Assembly (NCBI GenBank): GCA_963774075.1
Contig: CAVZDP010000009.1
Span: 248,001 to 312,000, forward strand
Source of the DNA: JBBQNR01 sp963774075
GTDB taxonomy: Bacteria > Actinomycetota > Thermoleophilia > Solirubrobacterales > JBBDJG01
Length of the DNA stretch: 64,000 nucleotides
Reading direction: 5' to 3'
Of this stretch, positions 8,364-17,986 are shown one piece after another (position 1 is the first letter of the stretch; the number at the start of each line of letters is the position of its first letter). The translations under genes and the position numbers were made by a program. The notes beneath the pieces were generated by a model. The model was not told the DNA's origin. It saw only the letters and a list, made by a program, of their open reading frames with translations, and did not search any database.

Positions 8364-8807
8364 TTGGCTTTTCTGGGGCAGTATGAGCACACGCTGGACG
8401 CGAAGAACCGGCTCACGGTCCCGTCCCGCTTCCGTGCGGCATTTTCAGGAGGACTGATTCTTGCCCGCTCGCTGGACCCCTGCGCCTCCATATATACGCC
8501 CGTCGGCTGGGAGCGCTTCATGGGCGACTGGGTGCGCACCCGGGATCCGTTCAACGCCGAGGCCCGACGGATTCAGCGCTATTTCCACGCCGGGTCCTTC
8601 GACGCGGAGCTCGACGCCGTGGGGCGCGTGATGCTTCCGCCGCTCTTGATCGAGCACGCCGGCATCGGCAAGGACGTGGTCGTTATCGGCTGCGACGACT
8701 GGGTCGAGATCTGGGACAGAGAGCGCTGGCGCCGGCACGAGCCGGACTCCGACAGCGTCGCCGAGGCGGCGCAGCGACTGGCCGCGGAGGCGCCGCTGAG
8801 ACCGTGA
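8364..8807 (+). CDS. mraZ: MraZ transcriptional regulator
   Basis: DNA-binding repressor of the dcw cluster, acting as a ring-shaped oligomer on tandem TGGGN boxes. The TTG start at 8364 gives 147 residues. It is chosen because the next residues, AFLGQYEHTLDAKNRLTVPSRFR, match the conserved N-terminus. Two SpoVT/AbrB-like domains are visible (about 5-50 and 80-125; the second contains FDAELDAVGRVMLPP). The operator boxes lie about 120 bp upstream. The stop overlaps the rsmH start (GTGA). Confidence 0.95.
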   Translation: MAFLGQYEHTLDAKNRLTVPSRFRAAFSGGLILARSLDPCASIYTPVGWERFMGDWVRTRDPFNAEARRIQRYFHAGSFDAELDAVGRVMLPPLLIEHAGIGKDVVVIGCDDWVEIWDRERWRRHEPDSDSVAEAAQRLAAEAPLRP

Positions 8808-9796
8808 CACTGTTGATGGACATGCCCCGCGTGCACGTACCCGTCCTCGCGGCGGAGCTGATCGACGCGCTCGACCCGGCGCCGGGCGAGACGGCGATCG
8901 ACTGCACGTTCGGCTCCGGGGGCCACGCGCGGCTCGTCGCCGACCGGCTCGGTTCCACCGGGGAGCTGATCTGCGTCGACCGCGATCCGCAGGCCGGGGA
9001 GCGCTTCGCCGCCTTCGCCGAGGAGGCCTCGTGCTCGACACGGTTCCTGCTCGGCAACTACGCCGACGTCCTGCCGGAGCTGGCGGCCGAGGGTCTGCGC
9101 GCCGACCTCGTATACCTGGACCTCGGCGTCTCGTCGCTCCAGGTCGACGCCCGCGCGCGCGGCTTCTCCTATTCGTACGACGCGCCACTCGACATGCGGA
9201 TGAATCCCGAGCAGGGGCTCGATGCGCGCTCCGTCGTCAACGAGTGGCCCGAGCAGCGCCTCGCGGCGACCTTCCGCGACTACGGCGAGGAACGCTACGC
9301 GCGCCAGATCGCGCGCGAGATCGTGCGTGTCCGCCGGCGCGGCACGATCGACACCACGACGGAGCTGGTCGCCGCCATCAAGCGCGCGGTGCCCGTGCCG
9401 GCGCAGTTCGGCGCCGGTCATCCGGCGCGGCGCGTGTTCCAGGCGATCAGGATCGCCGTCAACGAGGAGCTGGAGTCGCTAGAACGTGCGCTACCCGTCG
9501 CGTGGGAGCTCCTGCGTCCCGGAGGGCGAATGGCGGCGATCTCGTTCCACTCGCTCGAGGACCGTCCCGTTAAGCGTTTCTTCGCGGAACGGGCGCGCGG
9601 CTGTATCTGTCCGCCCGACCTTCCGGTGTGCGGCTGCGGGCGCGAGCCCGTCGCGGAGCTCGTCACTCGCCGCGCCGTCAAGCCGAGCGCCGGGGAGATC
9701 GCACACAATCCGCGGTCGCGCTCGGGCCGGTTGAGGGTGGCTTTGAAGCTCGAAGACGACGAGGCCGGCCAGGCCAGGATGGGATCCACAGGATGA
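8804..9796 (+). CDS. rsmH: 16S rRNA (cytosine-1402-N4)-methyltransferase RsmH (MraW)
   Basis: S-adenosylmethionine-dependent methylation of 16S rRNA C1402. The product has 330 residues. Landmarks are HVPVLAAELIDAL, motif I DCTFGSGGH (33-41), DLGVSSLQVD, the MRMNPEQG insertion region, GHPARRVFQAIRIAVN, and the C-terminal SFHSLEDRPVKRF. Start GTG 8804 overlaps the mraZ stop; ATG 8819 or 8825 are possible later starts. The stop overlaps the ftsL-like gene by four bases. Confidence 0.96.
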   Translation: MTLLMDMPRVHVPVLAAELIDALDPAPGETAIDCTFGSGGHARLVADRLGSTGELICVDRDPQAGERFAAFAEEASCSTRFLLGNYADVLPELAAEGLRADLVYLDLGVSSLQVDARARGFSYSYDAPLDMRMNPEQGLDARSVVNEWPEQRLAATFRDYGEERYARQIAREIVRVRRRGTIDTTTELVAAIKRAVPVPAQFGAGHPARRVFQAIRIAVNEELESLERALPVAWELLRPGGRMAAISFHSLEDRPVKRFFAERARGCICPPDLPVCGCGREPVAELVTRRAVKPSAGEIAHNPRSRSGRLRVALKLEDDEAGQARMGSTG

Positions 9797-10806
9797 GTCC
9801 GCCCGCGGCCGCCACGTCGGCCGGCCGTACAAAGCCCTCGACCGCGTCGCGCAAGCCGACCGCGGTACGGCCGGCGCGAAAAGCGCAGCCGGCTCAGAAG
9901 GCTAAGAGTGGAACCACCGCGCGAAGCGCACGGCCGCCAAGGAGCGCCCGTCCCGCGCGCGCGACCAAGCCTGGCGGGGCTCGACGTGCGGCGGCGCCGC
10001 GCGGCCGCACCCAGCGGCGCGTCTCCGGGCCCGCCGCTCCGAGCGTCGGTCAGCGCGCCCCACGAGCACCCCGTGCCACGGCGCGCGTCTCCCCGGCACG
10101 TTCGGCCAGCGCATCACGCGCGCCATGGGCTCGCATCTCCCCGCTCCCGGCACTCAGACCGCTGCCCGTCATCGGCACGATCGGGTCGCACGCCGTCAGG
10201 GCGGGGCGGTCGCTGCCGGACTCGCCGCTGCTCGACCGCCTGCTGCGAGGGCGAATCTGGATCGGAATCCTTGCGGTGCTCCTGTTCGGGCTCGTGGCGC
10301 TCAACGTCTCGCTTCTGGAGCTGAACTCCGCCGCGGGTCACAACGCCGAGAAAGCCAAGGAGCTGCGGGTGCATAACGATCGCCTGCGCGCATCCGTCTC
10401 GCGCCTCCAGTCGGGCGGCAGGCTGGAGCGGGTCGCCGGCAGGCTCGGGCTCGTGATGCCGGAGGCCGGGACGGTGCGCTATCTCTCCAGCGGCCGCAGG
10501 GATGCGATGCGAGCAGCCCGTGCGCTCCGCGCCGGCAAGCGCGCCCCTTCAGCTGGAGCGCTCGACGGGACGGTCACCGTCGGCGAGCCCCAGGAGGTGA
10601 TCGCGCCCACTGCCGTGAGCCCCGCTCCCGCAGTCGCGCAGACGACTGCGCCCGCGGCGGGCACGACCGGCCCGGGGGCCGCGCCGCCTCAACCGCAGCC
10701 ACAGGTTCAGCCCGAGCAGGCTCCCGCCGCCACGCAGGGTGCACAGCCCGGCGCGACCGGCGGCCAGGGCGCAACGACCCCCGCCGCGACGACGCCCACC
10801 GGGTAG
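9793..10806 (+). CDS. ftsL: FtsL-like septum protein with long basic N-terminus and Pro-rich tail
   Basis: Probable FtsL/DivIC-type bitopic division protein that helps activate FtsW-FtsI. ATG 9793 overlaps the rsmH stop. The 337-residue protein is about three times the usual FtsL length. Residues 1-150 are Ala/Arg/Lys/Pro-rich and likely disordered and cytoplasmic; one membrane helix lies at 155-175 (IWIGILAVLLFGLVALNV). A heptad-like helix at about 180-225 (KELRVHNDRLRASVSRLQSG) is followed by the typical short motif GRLGLVMPEAGTVRYL, then an Ala/Pro/Gln-rich tail. Position between rsmH and ftsI and the helix-coil-GLVMP layout support the call; sequence identity to FtsL is generally low. Confidence 0.82.
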   Translation: MSPPAAATSAGRTKPSTASRKPTAVRPARKAQPAQKAKSGTTARSARPPRSARPARATKPGGARRAAAPRGRTQRRVSGPAAPSVGQRAPRAPRATARVSPARSASASRAPWARISPLPALRPLPVIGTIGSHAVRAGRSLPDSPLLDRLLRGRIWIGILAVLLFGLVALNVSLLELNSAAGHNAEKAKELRVHNDRLRASVSRLQSGGRLERVAGRLGLVMPEAGTVRYLSSGRRDAMRAARALRAGKRAPSAGALDGTVTVGEPQEVIAPTAVSPAPAVAQTTAPAAGTTGPGAAPPQPQPQVQPEQAPAATQGAQPGATGGQGATTPAATTPTG

Positions 10807-10809
10807 GCC

Positions 10810-12486
10810 GTGGCCGCCCGCAGCCGCAGGCGTACAAGGACGGTGCCGGCGCGGCTCATCGAGCGACGGATCGGATTGCTGTTCGCGGTCTTCCTGCTGG
10901 CGCTCGGCTTCGCGACTCTGCGCGCCGGTTACCTGCTCGCGTTCAAGGGCTCGGAGCTGCGCCGCATGGCGTCCGTCCAGCAGGCGGAGGACACGATCGT
11001 GCCCGCCAAGCGCGGAACGATCACCGACCGTCACGGCAAGGGCCTCGCGGTCTCCGAGGATGCGGCGACGGTATACGCGACCCCCTATCTCGTTCAGGAC
11101 CCGGTGCGCGTGGCGAATCGGATCGGGCAGATCCTCGGCAAGTCGGAGGACGCTTTGCTGCGCACGCTCTCCGACCGTCAACGCGGCTTCGCGTATCTGG
11201 CGCGCAAGGTCGACATCCGCAAGGCGCGCAGGATCGAGAAGCTCGAGATCGAGGGCATCGGACTGCTCGACGACGAGCGCCGCTATTACCCCGAGGGCTC
11301 GCTCGCCTCGCAGGTGATCGGGACGGTCGGGATCGACAACGTCGGCCTTTCGGGCCTGGAGCTGGACCTCGACGAGACGCTGCGCGGCTCGGACGGCGAG
11401 CACCACGTCGTCAAGGACGCGCTGGGTGATCCCGTTTCGCTCGACGAAGTCAAGCACGAGGAGCCCGGCGAGGACCTTCGGCTCACGATCGACTCCGCCC
11501 TTCAGGACCGGGCTGAGAGCGTGCTGGCCGGAGTCGGGCGCATGTACCAGCCGAAGGGAGCGACCGCGATCGTGATGGACCCCCGCAGTGGGGACGTGCT
11601 TGCGATGGCGAACTGGCCGCAGGTGAATGGGAACGACGTCTCCGCCGCGCCGAGCTGGGCGCGCGCGAACAGGGCGATCGGCTTCACGTACGAGCCGGGC
11701 TCGACCTTCAAGTCGATCACCGTGGCCGGCGCGCTCGAGGAACGGCTCGTCAACCCGCAGTCCACCTACACGATCGGCCCCGAGATCCAGGTCGCCGACC
11801 GCGTGATCAAGGAGGCGCACGGCACCGGCGGCCTGTTCACCGTTTCGCAGATCCTGGCCCAGTCGTCGAACGTGGGCGCGGTGAAGATCGGGCTCGAGCT
11901 CGGCGCCAAGCAATTCGACACCTGGGTGCGAAGGTTCGGCTTCGGGCGGCTGACGGGTGTGCCGCTGCCGGGCGAGTCGGCGGGCATCGTGCCGCAGGTG
12001 AAGGATTACTCGGGCTCCTCGATGGGGAACCTGCCGATCGGCCAGGGGCTGGCGGTGACGCCGGTTCAGATGGCGGCGGCATACGCCACGATCGCCAACG
12101 GCGGAATGCTCGTGAAGCCCCGCCTGGTGATCGACGGCGAGCGGCCAGAGGCTCAGCGTGTGCTGTCTCGCCGCACCGCCGTTCGCCTCCAGAGCATGCT
12201 CGAGGGGGTGCTCGGGCCTACCGGCACCGCGCCCGAAGCGGCCGTGGCCGGCTACGACATAGCGGGCAAGACGGGCACCGCGGAGAAGGCGGAGGGGGGC
12301 GGCTACTCCGAGTCGCGCTTCGTGGCCTCGTTCATCGGCTTCGCGCCGGCGCGCGACGCCCGCCTGCTGGTCTCGGTCATGGTGGACGAGCCCGGCACCC
12401 TCCACACCGGCGGCGAGGTGGCGGCTCCGGCCTTCGAGCAGATCGCCAGCTTCGCGCTCCCGTATCTCGGTATCGCGCCTAAGTAG
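10810..12486 (+). CDS. ftsI: Class B penicillin-binding protein, division transpeptidase FtsI
   Basis: DD-transpeptidase that cross-links septal peptidoglycan as partner of FtsW. GTG 10810, three bases after the ftsL stop, gives 558 residues. There is one N-terminal membrane anchor (about 21-40), then the dimerisation/pedestal region with KRGTITDRHGKGLAVS. The transpeptidase motifs are intact: STFK with nucleophile S298, SSN at 352-354, KTGT at 487-490. No PASTA repeats are present. The length is usual for the family. Confidence 0.96.
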   Translation: MAARSRRRTRTVPARLIERRIGLLFAVFLLALGFATLRAGYLLAFKGSELRRMASVQQAEDTIVPAKRGTITDRHGKGLAVSEDAATVYATPYLVQDPVRVANRIGQILGKSEDALLRTLSDRQRGFAYLARKVDIRKARRIEKLEIEGIGLLDDERRYYPEGSLASQVIGTVGIDNVGLSGLELDLDETLRGSDGEHHVVKDALGDPVSLDEVKHEEPGEDLRLTIDSALQDRAESVLAGVGRMYQPKGATAIVMDPRSGDVLAMANWPQVNGNDVSAAPSWARANRAIGFTYEPGSTFKSITVAGALEERLVNPQSTYTIGPEIQVADRVIKEAHGTGGLFTVSQILAQSSNVGAVKIGLELGAKQFDTWVRRFGFGRLTGVPLPGESAGIVPQVKDYSGSSMGNLPIGQGLAVTPVQMAAAYATIANGGMLVKPRLVIDGERPEAQRVLSRRTAVRLQSMLEGVLGPTGTAPEAAVAGYDIAGKTGTAEKAEGGGYSESRFVASFIGFAPARDARLLVSVMVDEPGTLHTGGEVAAPAFEQIASFALPYLGIAPK

Positions 12487-12496
12487 GCTTCCGCCC

Positions 12497-14008
12497 ATGA
12501 GGCTCAGTGAGCTGGCCGTCGGCTCTGCGCTCGAGCTGCCGCCCGACGTCGACGACCCCGAGGTCGACGGACTCGCCTACCGAAGCGACGCCGTGCAGCC
12601 CGGTTTTCTCTTCTTCTGCGTGCCGGGCTTCACCGCCGACGGTCACGAGTTCGCACCGGACGCGGTCTCCCGCGGCGCGGTCGCGCTCGTGTGCGAGCGG
12701 CCGCTCGAGCTCGGCGTCCCGGAGCTCGTCGTCTCCAGCGTGCGGGTGGTGATGCCCCCGATGGCCGCCACCTTCTACGGGCATCCGACGCGTGAGCTGA
12801 AGGTGGTCGGCATCACCGGCACCAACGGCAAGACGACGACGGCCTTCCTGGTGCGTGACGGGCTGGAGGCAGCCGGCATGCAGACGGGCCTGCTCGGCAC
12901 GGTCCGGTGCGTGATCGGAGGCCGCGAGGAGGAGGTGGAACGAACCACGCCGGAGGCGATCGACCTCCAGCGGACGTTCCGGCGCATGATCGAGGAGGGC
13001 GACGTCGCCTGCGCGATGGAGGTCTCCTCGCACGCGCTCGAGCTTCACCGCGCGGACGCGATCGAGTTCGACTGCGCGATCTTCACCAACCTCACGCAGG
13101 ACCACCTCGACTTCCACGACACTCTCGAGCAGTACTTCGGAGCGAAGAGGCGCCTCTTCTTCCCGCCGGCAACCGTGCCTCCGCGCGTCCCCGTCGTGAA
13201 CGTCGACGACGAGTGGGGCCGCAGGCTCATAGCCGATCTCGTCGAGGCGAGCCGTACGGCGATCGTCACGTTCGGCCTCGGCACGGACGCCGACTACCGT
13301 GCCGAGCAGGTCGAGTGCACGCGCGCGGGCTCGCGCTTCCTCTGCAAGACACCCGACGGAGAGGTCGAGGTCGAGCTGCCGCTGACGGGGATCTTCAACG
13401 TCTACAACGCGCTCGGTGCGCTGGCCGCCTGCCGCGCGCTCGGCGTCGACCTCGAGGTGGCAGCCGCCGGACTGGCCAAGGCGGGTCAGGTGCCGGGGCG
13501 GCTCGAGTCGATCGACGAAGGCCAGCCGTTCACCGTGCTGGTCGACTACGCACACACTCCCGACTCGCTCGCCAACGTGCTGCGCACCGCTCGAGAGTTC
13601 CTCGAGGCAACGGGCGCGCGTGACGGGCGAGTGCTGTTGGTGTTCGGCGCAGGCGGTGACCGCGACCGCGAGAAGCGCCCGCTGATGGGCGAGGAGGCGC
13701 GGCGGCTCGCCGACCACGTGATCGTCACTTCGGACAACCCGCGCTCGGAGAACCCCGACGAGATCATCGACGCGATCGTCGCGGGCGCCGAGCGCGCGGC
13801 GAGCGAGAACGGGGCCGGGTCGGAGCTCGAGGTCGTGCCCGACCGCCGCGCGGCGATCGCGCGGGCGCTGGCGATCGCCGGCCCATCGGACGTGGTCCTG
13901 ATCGCGGGCAAGGGCCATGAGCAGGGACAGGAGCTCACCGGAGGCAGGAAGATCCCCTTCGACGATCGCGAGGTCGCACGCGAGGAGCTGCGCGCCCTCG
14001 TCTCTTAG
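12497..14008 (+). CDS. murE: UDP-MurNAc-L-Ala-D-Glu:meso-diaminopimelate ligase MurE
   Basis: Cytoplasmic ATP-dependent addition of the third stem-peptide residue. The 503-residue product carries the P-loop GITGTNGKTTT (about 109-119), the carbamylated-lysine region MEVSSHALELHR, FTNLTQDHLDFH, and VDYAHTPDSL. The specificity motif DNPR in VTSDNPRSENPDEI indicates meso-diaminopimelate rather than lysine, so the wall is probably of the A1-gamma type. The start is ATG 12497, ten bases after the ftsI stop. Confidence 0.97.
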   Translation: MRLSELAVGSALELPPDVDDPEVDGLAYRSDAVQPGFLFFCVPGFTADGHEFAPDAVSRGAVALVCERPLELGVPELVVSSVRVVMPPMAATFYGHPTRELKVVGITGTNGKTTTAFLVRDGLEAAGMQTGLLGTVRCVIGGREEEVERTTPEAIDLQRTFRRMIEEGDVACAMEVSSHALELHRADAIEFDCAIFTNLTQDHLDFHDTLEQYFGAKRRLFFPPATVPPRVPVVNVDDEWGRRLIADLVEASRTAIVTFGLGTDADYRAEQVECTRAGSRFLCKTPDGEVEVELPLTGIFNVYNALGALAACRALGVDLEVAAAGLAKAGQVPGRLESIDEGQPFTVLVDYAHTPDSLANVLRTAREFLEATGARDGRVLLVFGAGGDRDREKRPLMGEEARRLADHVIVTSDNPRSENPDEIIDAIVAGAERAASENGAGSELEVVPDRRAAIARALAIAGPSDVVLIAGKGHEQGQELTGGRKIPFDDREVAREELRALVS

Positions 14009-14075
14009 GACCGGCCCGATCGTCATCCTCTCGGGCGTTGGATGAGCGCCTGAAAGCCGGAGCGCGAGCCGCTGC

Positions 14076-15569
14076 ATGCTCGACCTGACGCCTGAGCGCA
14101 TCCGGGAGGTGTGTGGCGCGGCGCTGCTCGCGGGCGGGCCCGGGCCGGTCTCGGACCAGGATGCCCCGAGCCGCGCGGTCGTCGACTCGCGCCAGGTGCG
14201 CCCCGGCGACCTGTTCGTGGGCATTCGGGGAGAGAACGTCGACGGCGGCCAGTTCGCCGGGCAGGCGATGGAAGCCGGCGCCTGGGGGGTGCTCGTGCGC
14301 TCCGAGTACGCCCTTCGGGTAGCGGGTCTCGCGCGCGGCCGCGTGCGCGTGATGTCCGTGGACGATCCCCTTCAGGCACTCGGGCGCCTGGCCAGGGCGT
14401 GGGTCGACAGGCTCTGGACGGACGGCTGCCGCGTCGTCGGCATCACCGGCTCGACGGGCAAGACCTCCACCAAGGACATCCTGCGGGCGCTGCTCGAGCC
14501 GGCGCTGGGACCCGCCGTTCACGCGAGCCCCGCCAACTACAACACCGAGGTCGGAGTTCCGCTCGCGGCGCTCGAGGCGGGACCGACCACGCGGGTGCTC
14601 GTGCTCGAGATGGCGATGCGCGGCCCCGGCCAGATCGCCGAGCTGTGCGAGATCGCCCCGCCGACCGTGGGGGTGATAACGAACGTCGGGCCCGTTCACC
14701 TGGAGCTGCTGGGCACGGTCGAGGCAGTCGCGCAGGCGAAGGCCGAGCTGATCGCTGCGCTTCCCCCGGAGGGCGTGTACGTGGTGCCCGCGGCTGCGGA
14801 GGCGCTGGCGCCGCACCTGCGCGACGACGTGCGAAGCCTCACCTTCGGCGAATGGCCTCCGCGCGACGGCGGCCCGGCGGACCTGCGCATCCTGCGCGCC
14901 GAGCGCGCGAGCGTCGGCGGCCGCGAGGGCACGCGCGCCGAGATCGCGATCGGCTCGGAGCAGGCGACGTTCGATTTCAACTTCCGCCAGGCGCACAACC
15001 TCGTGAACGCTCTTGCGGCGATCGGCGCGGGTCACGCGCTCGGCGTCGCGACCGCCGCACTTGCAGAAGGCGCCCCACTGGTCACCTTCTCGGAGCTGCG
15101 CGGCGACGAGGTCGAGCTTGGCGACGACATGTTGCTGATCAACGACTGTTACAACGCCAATCCCGTCTCGATGCGGGCCGCGCTGGCTCACCTCGCCGAG
15201 GTCACGTCCGAACGCCGCGCGCCGCGAGCCGTCGCGGTGCTCGGCGAGATGGCGGAGCTCGGTCCCGATGGGGAGCGTTTCCATGGCGAGATCGGCGAGC
15301 GCGCCGCCGAGGCGGGCGTCGCGCTGCTGGTAGCCGTCGGCCCGCTCGCACGCGCCTACGGCGCCGGTTACGGCGGTGCGGGCGAGCTGATCGAGGCGCG
15401 CGACGCCGAGCAGGCGGCGGCCGTCTTGGCCGCGGCAATCAGGCCGGGGGACGTCGTGCTCGTGAAGGGCTCGCGCTCGGTCGGGCTGGAGCGGGTCGCC
15501 GGCGAGCTCGTGCAGCGCGCCGGCGAGCAACCTCGGGCTGCGGGCGCCGGCTCGGGAGAGGCTCGCTGA
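14076..15569 (+). CDS. murF: UDP-MurNAc-tripeptide:D-Ala-D-Ala ligase MurF
   Basis: Adds D-alanyl-D-alanine to complete the UDP-MurNAc-pentapeptide. The product has 497 residues. The N-terminal Mur ligase domain has VVDSRQVRPGDLFVGIRGENVDG; the P-loop is GITGSTGKTSTKD (about 123-135); other landmarks are NYNTEVGVPL, the middle-domain segment VITNVGPVHLELLG, and NDCYNANPVSMRAAL. The 67-bp gap after murE is the longest inside the front half of the cluster. The stop overlaps mraY by one base (TGATG). Confidence 0.97.
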   Translation: MLDLTPERIREVCGAALLAGGPGPVSDQDAPSRAVVDSRQVRPGDLFVGIRGENVDGGQFAGQAMEAGAWGVLVRSEYALRVAGLARGRVRVMSVDDPLQALGRLARAWVDRLWTDGCRVVGITGSTGKTSTKDILRALLEPALGPAVHASPANYNTEVGVPLAALEAGPTTRVLVLEMAMRGPGQIAELCEIAPPTVGVITNVGPVHLELLGTVEAVAQAKAELIAALPPEGVYVVPAAAEALAPHLRDDVRSLTFGEWPPRDGGPADLRILRAERASVGGREGTRAEIAIGSEQATFDFNFRQAHNLVNALAAIGAGHALGVATAALAEGAPLVTFSELRGDEVELGDDMLLINDCYNANPVSMRAALAHLAEVTSERRAPRAVAVLGEMAELGPDGERFHGEIGERAAEAGVALLVAVGPLARAYGAGYGGAGELIEARDAEQAAAVLAAAIRPGDVVLVKGSRSVGLERVAGELVQRAGEQPRAAGAGSGEAR

Positions 15570-16582
15570 TGCGCGAGATCGTCCTCGGCGAGATCCTGAT
15601 CGCGGGACTCGCCTCGCTTCTGATTTCTATCTTCCTTGGGCCGAAGTTCATCGAGTACCTGCGCCGGCGCGAGTTCGGCCAGCAAATCCGCGAGGAGGGC
15701 CCCGAGGAGCACCACGTCACCAAGGCAGGAACCCCGACGATGGGCGGGCTCGTCGTCTTCACGGCGGTGGCGATCCCCTACCTGATCCTCTCGGAGCGCG
15801 ACACCGCGAGCCTCGCCGTCTTCGGCACGGCGCTCGCGTCGGCCGGAATCGGCTTTGCCGACGACTGGCTGAAGATCGTCAAGGCGCGCTCGCTCGGCCT
15901 CTCGGCGCGGACGAAGATCTTCTTCCAGCTCCTGATCGCGATCGGCCTCTGGTACGTCGCGACACAGGAGATCGGCCTGGACGGCACTCTCGACTTCCGC
16001 TTCTTCGACGCCCAGATCGACATCGGCGGCTTCTACGTCGTGCTCGTGTTCCTCGTGATCGCCGGCGCGACCAATGGCGTCAATCTCACCGACGGCCTCG
16101 ACGGCCTCGCCGGCGGCTGCTGCGCGATCGTGCTCCTCACCTACACGGCGATGTCGTTCGTGACCGGCGGCCAGGACGGGCTCTCCGCCGGTGAGCGGGA
16201 GGGCCTCGCGCTGCTTGGCGCGTGCCTGGTTGGAGCGTCGGTCGGGTTCTTGTGGTTCAACTCGTTCCCGGCTGCCATCTTCATGGGCGACACGGGCGCG
16301 CTGGGGCTCGGCGGCGCGATCGCCGGCATGGCCGTGATGACCAAGTCCGAGGTGCTGCTGATCGTCATCGGCGGCATCTTCGTCATCGAGGCGTTGTCGG
16401 TCGCGGCGCAGGTGTTCACGTTCCGCGCCTTTCGCCGCCGCATTCTCTTGATGGCGCCGGTCCACCACCACTTCGAGCTCCTTGGCTGGTCGGAGAACAA
16501 GATCATCGTGCGCTTCTGGATCACGACCGCGATCTGCTGCGCAATCGGCTTCACGCTCTTCCAGCAGAGCGTCGGCGCCTGA
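15569..16582 (+). CDS. mraY: Phospho-MurNAc-pentapeptide transferase MraY
   Basis: Integral membrane enzyme that transfers phospho-MurNAc-pentapeptide to undecaprenyl phosphate, making lipid I. ATG 15569 shares its A with the murF stop; 337 residues. Family landmarks are HHVTKAGTPTMGG, FADDWLKI (the Asp-Asp motif), GATNGVNLTDGLDGLAGG, FMGDTGALGLGG, and the C-terminal MAPVHHHFELLGW. About ten membrane helices are visible. Confidence 0.97.
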   Translation: MREIVLGEILIAGLASLLISIFLGPKFIEYLRRREFGQQIREEGPEEHHVTKAGTPTMGGLVVFTAVAIPYLILSERDTASLAVFGTALASAGIGFADDWLKIVKARSLGLSARTKIFFQLLIAIGLWYVATQEIGLDGTLDFRFFDAQIDIGGFYVVLVFLVIAGATNGVNLTDGLDGLAGGCCAIVLLTYTAMSFVTGGQDGLSAGEREGLALLGACLVGASVGFLWFNSFPAAIFMGDTGALGLGGAIAGMAVMTKSEVLLIVIGGIFVIEALSVAAQVFTFRAFRRRILLMAPVHHHFELLGWSENKIIVRFWITTAICCAIGFTLFQQSVGA

Positions 16583-16600
16583 GGCCACCGGCCGCGCGAG

Positions 16601-17986
16601 ATGAAGTCGCGACCTCCGCTCCCGCCCGCGCCCTACCTCGTGGTCGGGCTCGCTCGCTCCGGCGTGGCCGCGGCTCTCGCGCTGCGCGCGGTCGACCCGG
16701 GGGCGCGCATCCTCGCCTGCGATCGAGCCCGGCCGCCCGAGGCGCTCCAGGCGCGGGAAGGGCTGGAGCGGGCCGGTGTCGAAGTCCACCTGGATACGGA
16801 TGGAATGCAGCTCCTCGCCGCAGCGCAGCCTCCGAGAACGGTCGTCAAGAGCCCCGGCGTGCCCGCGGGCGCACCGGTCGTGGCACATGCACGGGAGCTC
16901 GGGCTCGAGGTGCTGGGCGAGCTCGAGCTGGGTTGGCGTCTGCTCTCGAACGAGTTCTGCGCGGTGACCGGAACGAACGGCAAGACCACGACGACTGAGC
17001 TGATCGGCGCGATCCATCGCCGGGTGGGACTGCCGGTCGCCGTGGCGGGCAACGTCGGCACTCCGGTGTGCGCGCTCCATGGGCTCGTCGAGCCCGCGAC
17101 GACGATCGTCTGCGAGGCGTCGAGCTTCCAGCTCGAGGACAGCATCGCCTTCGCTCCCGAGGCCGCCACCTTCCTCAACTTCGCCGAGGACCATCTCGAC
17201 CGCCACCCGAGCGCCGCTCAGTATTTGGACTCGAAGCTGCGGCTGTTCGCGAACCAGTCCGGCGACGACGTCGCGGTGCTGAACGCCTGGGATCCGGCGC
17301 TGGCCGGCCGCGATCTGCCGGGCGGCGCGCGGCGCGTGTGGTTCGGCGACCACGAGGACTGCGACATGCGCCTCGTGAGCGGCCGACTCGAGTGGCGTGG
17401 AGAGCCGCTGCTCGATGCGGGGAAGGTGGCGCTGCGAGGCTTCCACAACCTCCAGAACGCGATGGCAGCCGCCGCCACGGCGCTCGCCCGTGGCGTGGAG
17501 CCCGAGCCGGTGGCCGCTGCGCTGCGCGAGTTCGAGGGAGTTGCCCACAGGCTCGAGGAAGTCGCGCGGTTGGACGGCGTCCTGTACGTGAACGACTCGA
17601 AGGCGACCAACGTGTCCGCGGCGGCGGCGGCGCTGTCGTCGTTCGACGGAGGAGTGCACGCGATCCTCGGCGGCTCGACAAAGGGCGCCGGTTTCGAGGC
17701 GCTCGTCCCCGTCGTTCGCGAGCGCTGCGCGTGTTGCTACCTGATCGGCGAGGCCGCCGCCCGCCTCGCCGAGGATCTCGCGCCCGCCGGCGTCGAGCTG
17801 CTTCAGTGCGGCGATCTCGAGCGCGCCGTGGCCGAGGCCTCGCGTCGCGCCCACGAGGGCGAGGTCGTGCTGCTCGCTCCGGCTTGCGCGAGCTTCGACC
17901 AGTACCGCGACTTCGAGGAGCGCGGCGAGCACTTCAAGTCGCTCGTCCGCGCGCTCGCGAACGACGGTGGGCGGGAGCGGGCGTGA
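16601..17986 (+). CDS. murD: UDP-MurNAc-L-alanine:D-glutamate ligase MurD
   Basis: Adds D-glutamate to UDP-MurNAc-L-Ala. The 461-residue product starts at ATG 16601. The Rossmann-like N-terminus reads YLVVGLARSGVAAALAL, then VKSPGVPAGAP, P-loop VTGTNGKTTTTELIG (about 123-137), FLNFAEDHLDRH, VNDSKATNVSAAAAAL and the C-terminal LAPACASFDQYRDFEERGEHF. The stop overlaps ftsW by one base (TGATG). Confidence 0.97.
   Translation: MKSRPPLPPAPYLVVGLARSGVAAALALRAVDPGARILACDRARPPEALQAREGLERAGVEVHLDTDGMQLLAAAQPPRTVVKSPGVPAGAPVVAHARELGLEVLGELELGWRLLSNEFCAVTGTNGKTTTTELIGAIHRRVGLPVAVAGNVGTPVCALHGLVEPATTIVCEASSFQLEDSIAFAPEAATFLNFAEDHLDRHPSAAQYLDSKLRLFANQSGDDVAVLNAWDPALAGRDLPGGARRVWFGDHEDCDMRLVSGRLEWRGEPLLDAGKVALRGFHNLQNAMAAAATALARGVEPEPVAAALREFEGVAHRLEEVARLDGVLYVNDSKATNVSAAAAALSSFDGGVHAILGGSTKGAGFEALVPVVRERCACCYLIGEAAARLAEDLAPAGVELLQCGDLERAVAEASRRAHEGEVVLLAPACASFDQYRDFEERGEHFKSLVRALANDGGRERA

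Noticed and set aside
15368..17932. Very long open frame on the minus strand across murF-mraY-murD (also 10549-12498, 12479-14224 and 19295-21100)
   Set aside because: These are antisense shadows of GC-rich genes with third-position bias; their translations are Arg/Ala/His-rich with no domain features, and the plus strand carries unmistakable dcw enzymes.
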